A stretch of DNA of 64,000 nt, taken from contig JAJEKV010000004.1 of NCBI GenBank assembly GCA_021234155.1, positions 1,023,813 to 1,087,812 on the forward strand, read 5' to 3'. Origin of the DNA: Isoetes taiwanensis. Its lineage: Eukaryota > Streptophyta > Lycopodiopsida > Isoetales > Isoetaceae. Shown one piece after another: positions 61,271-64,000 of this stretch (the stretch's first letter is position 1; each line of letters opens with the position of its first letter). The notes beneath the pieces were generated by a model. The model searched no databases, was not told the origin of the DNA, and was given only the letters and a program-made list of their open reading frames with translations. Made by a program: the position numbers and the translations under genes.

Positions 61271-63660
61271 TTCCGTTTCTTTAAATTTGTCTGATGCACC
61301 ACGTGCTACACATTCTATGCCAACGAAACCAAAGCTCTGCAACTTTGCTTGGGCAATAATGGTTGCAACATTTACTTGTTGGGAGATATCCTCATACGTA
61401 TTTGATGCCGTTTGGGTAGTGTTGTGCTATACGGAGGTGATAGTCCATCCTTGATTTGGTATATTCCAGGACTTATTTTGTGATCCAATGATCACACATG
61501 AGAACAAAATTACCATCATTTAAGGATCTACATTCATGCATTATTAAATGGTTTCAAAGGTGAAACTTGTAGCTTAATTAAAATTTGTACATTGCACAAC
61601 ACAAGTGATGGCTTGCTATGCAACTCAAAAACTAGAAGTTTAAAGGGAAGCATATAGATCTAAACCAAAGTTGTGGAGGCTTAAACTAAATCCTTAGTCA
61701 TTGCACAAGTGGAAAGCTTTTGCCAAACAAATGCAAAATCCTTTTCGACATCTAAAGGAAAAACAAGTGGCTCATTCATTAACTGTTTAGCATAATGAGC
61801 TAATAAATGGTAGTGTGATAGCATTATGATCATAGTTACATAATATATAAAGTAACATATACAAAGAAAATGGTATAAATCATTTTTATTCCTTACGCCA
61901 TATTGCAAGTTGGAATTATGCCTTCATGTCGTATATACAAACTAGACTTTTCATAAAGGTATCTCTTGCAACCTTTTGTTTATACTAAAAGGAAAATAAA
62001 TCACTCTGAATCTCGATGGCAATATTCTACATCACTCTGAATCTCGATGGCAATATTCTTTTGCGGAAGAGCTTGAGGACCTGCAAAGCTAAAACATCTG
62101 ATTGCCTGCATGACTATAAGCAAATATAAAGCCTTCAAAGTGCATTTTTTCAAAGAATCTAGATCAACTTCTTCAATCTCTGCAAATGTCGTTAGCATTT
62201 CATTTCAAAAGTCCATAATCCTAAGCTACTAGCAGGTAAGAGCCTAAGCTACTAGCAGGTAAGCTATAGGTTTCTTGAGCTTAACGCCCTTCACCATATT
62301 TGTAATCCAAACCACAATAGAGAGAGCATACATGCAATTGAAATTATGTGCAAAAAATACCAAGGGCCTCTGCCCTAGTTAAATAACTTGCATGCATCCT
62401 CTACTTTAAGCATGCATGCTAAAGAAGCCTCTAGCTATGCTAACTCTGCCAAAACAGTAAGTTAATTAAAGCATAGTGTGCGAATATCGTTATTGCCCCC
62501 TATATAGTAGCAGTATTATTTTCGAGAATTTATCGTTAACATTCATAAACCAGCATAAGCAACGTTACTTTGGACCTCTGAAATAAGCATAATTAGCGTA
62601 TAAGCATGTTCCTCCTCGCTTAATCAACCACATAGCGCATCTAAGACTACATGTAATATTTCAGGGAATAATATGTCATTTTAAAGTATTCTTGCACTTA
62701 GGCAGATTCTATTTAAGACTGACCAAATAGCATGCACAGCCTTATTTCATGCCTACCTGCCATAGGCCTTAATTCAAGTATCTGTCTGTGCAACTTAACC
62801 CATGCAGAAATATGGTGCATTCTTAATCTGTGATCCAAAAAAAAACAAGCATACATATAGCCCGTGAACAAAATAAGGATAATAATGATACCATGCCTTG
62901 AAAGTAATTCGTATGAAGATATAGAAATCGATAATGGAATATAAGCACAAATCTAAATTGATTATTATTGCAATGCACATAACCCCGGTCTTTATCGATT
63001 CCCGTTATAGCGTAGAAACTACTAGTAGATCATGTCGCAAAGACTCTATATGAGTTGCAATCTTCGTGCATCAAATACTCAAATGTTAATAATTAGAATC
63101 GACAGCTAAGTAACTTACAAACCGCAAGAGTATGCATATTCGAGATATCAACAAATCATAGCTACGCCAATGCAATAGCAAAATGAAAACTAGGAACATA
63201 ATGCAATGGACAAATGGATTATGAGCTATCCGCATGTGTGGACAAGTGATCAATAAAAAATTATTCGGACTGAGAGGAGCTTGTTGCGTATGCATCAATG
63301 CCTCCACCATGACACTTTGTACGCACCGGCCATTTCCACTAGCACCATAAATATCGTGGTTTATCCCAAAGAAAATTGCATCCGATTGACAAGATTAATA
63401 CCCTTTTCTTGTCACTACTGCCTTCATTCTTGCATTCATTATAAGATTGTTTGTAGCAAGTGCGTAATTATCATCTCGAAATTTATCCCGGTCATTCTCA
63501 TCGAGATTTACAGCCCCCGTCAGAGCAAATCTTTTACTGAGTCGGTGATATTTTTTCCTTGCTATAATCTCTTGATATCTCATCCGTAATTCTCTTCCGC
63601 CATAGGTCGATGCCTAATATCGAATGCCATCGCCCATCACTATTACAACCAAATAAATAA
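61271..63660. other. Intergenic stretch with short duplications
   Basis: No gene recognised. Short tandem duplications: 28 bp at 62001 and 62032 (TCACTCTGAATCTCGATGGC...), and 20 bp at 62221 and 62244 (CTAAGCTACTAGCAGGTAAG). ORFs are short and of random composition. Confidence 0.55.
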
Positions 63661-64000
63661 TTTGCAGAGGTCGAAATCTTGAGTAGAATATGAGACCCAT
63701 TGTCTCTTCATCGATCGGGTCGCATGCCATACATCAAACTACCCTAATTAGGGTTCTTACAACCCACGAAGGCTAAATCTGAAAGTCCCTAGTTAAGGTT
63801 CTTATAACAAATCAATAATAGATCTTCTGAGCTATGTATAAATTTCGCAACCCTAATCTTTGCAAGATCAGAGCCATACCTTTCATCTATGGTTGAGAAT
63901 CAATCCACGAATCTGTAGCCAGCCAGATGTTTGGTTCTCGTTCATCACGCCTGCTCGCGGTCAGCAAAGGCAATTAGGGTTTCAAATACGCTTTACCTTA
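63661..64000 (-). other. Possible 5' UTR/first exon of a minus-strand gene leaving the window
   Basis: On the minus strand the edge has AAACCCTAATTGCC, and a donor-like GATGAAAG|GTATGG lies near 63880; AACCCTAA-rich leaders are common in plant 5' UTRs. No coding region is visible, so this is only a hint. Confidence 0.2.

Overview
This is a land-plant nuclear window from a large, retrotransposon-rich genome. It has spliced-looking fragments, tRNA-primed LTR retrotransposons, a tRNA-derived SINE, MITEs and one plant-specific NPH3/BTB gene. Nothing fixes the species; a fern, lycophyte or gymnosperm-like genome would fit. Only one intact host gene is visible, the BTB-NPH3 gene at 56698-58359 (+). 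It is intronless and ends in a genomic AATAAA plus a 21-A run, so it may be a retrogene.

Layout. 1-2780 is AT-rich and anonymous. 2785-7152 is a repeat complex: imperfect inverted arms (2785-2915 and 4914-5052) flank two ~650-bp direct repeats, followed by a ~1.5-kb array of 19-bp units and three 157-bp tandem units. 7211-8059 and 50735-51905 carry pieces of one unrecognised minus-strand multi-exon gene, split by a 42.7-kb nest of LTR retrotransposons.

The nest reads like strata. Element A is a minus-strand Ty3/gypsy chromovirus with LTRs 8060-9668 and 49135-50734, a tRNA-iMet primer site, a PPT, gag-pol with a chromodomain, and a ~4.4-kb leader carrying extra same-strand ORFs and a histone H3-like fragment. 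Element B is a plus-strand non-chromodomain gypsy element inserted in A's leader, with LTRs 15480-16060 and 44179-44773, TSD TTTAA, and about 3 kb of additional coding sequence after integrase. Element C is minus-strand, of the OTA/Tat type, inside the 5' LTR of B. It is present as a tandem LTR-internal-LTR-internal-LTR array (16061-34307). A 658-bp hAT-like MITE lies in the second and third C LTRs, and the first LTR preserves the empty site.

51750-52742 is GC-rich with five short hairpins, then a polyadenylated-looking 3' end. 52743-56000 is AT-rich with a minor tandem repeat. 56000-56180 is a 181-bp MITE with an 11-bp TSD. 60299 onward holds a Helitron-like terminus, a LINE ORF1-like fragment and a tRNA-derived SINE; the remainder to 64000 is anonymous.

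Quality caution. Between paired LTRs and between the two C copies, differences cluster at CAG/CTG (CHG-context) sites rather than being random. This looks like sequencing or consensus error in methylated repeats. Some frameshifts in the retrotransposon ORFs may therefore be artefacts, and LTR divergence should not be used for dating.
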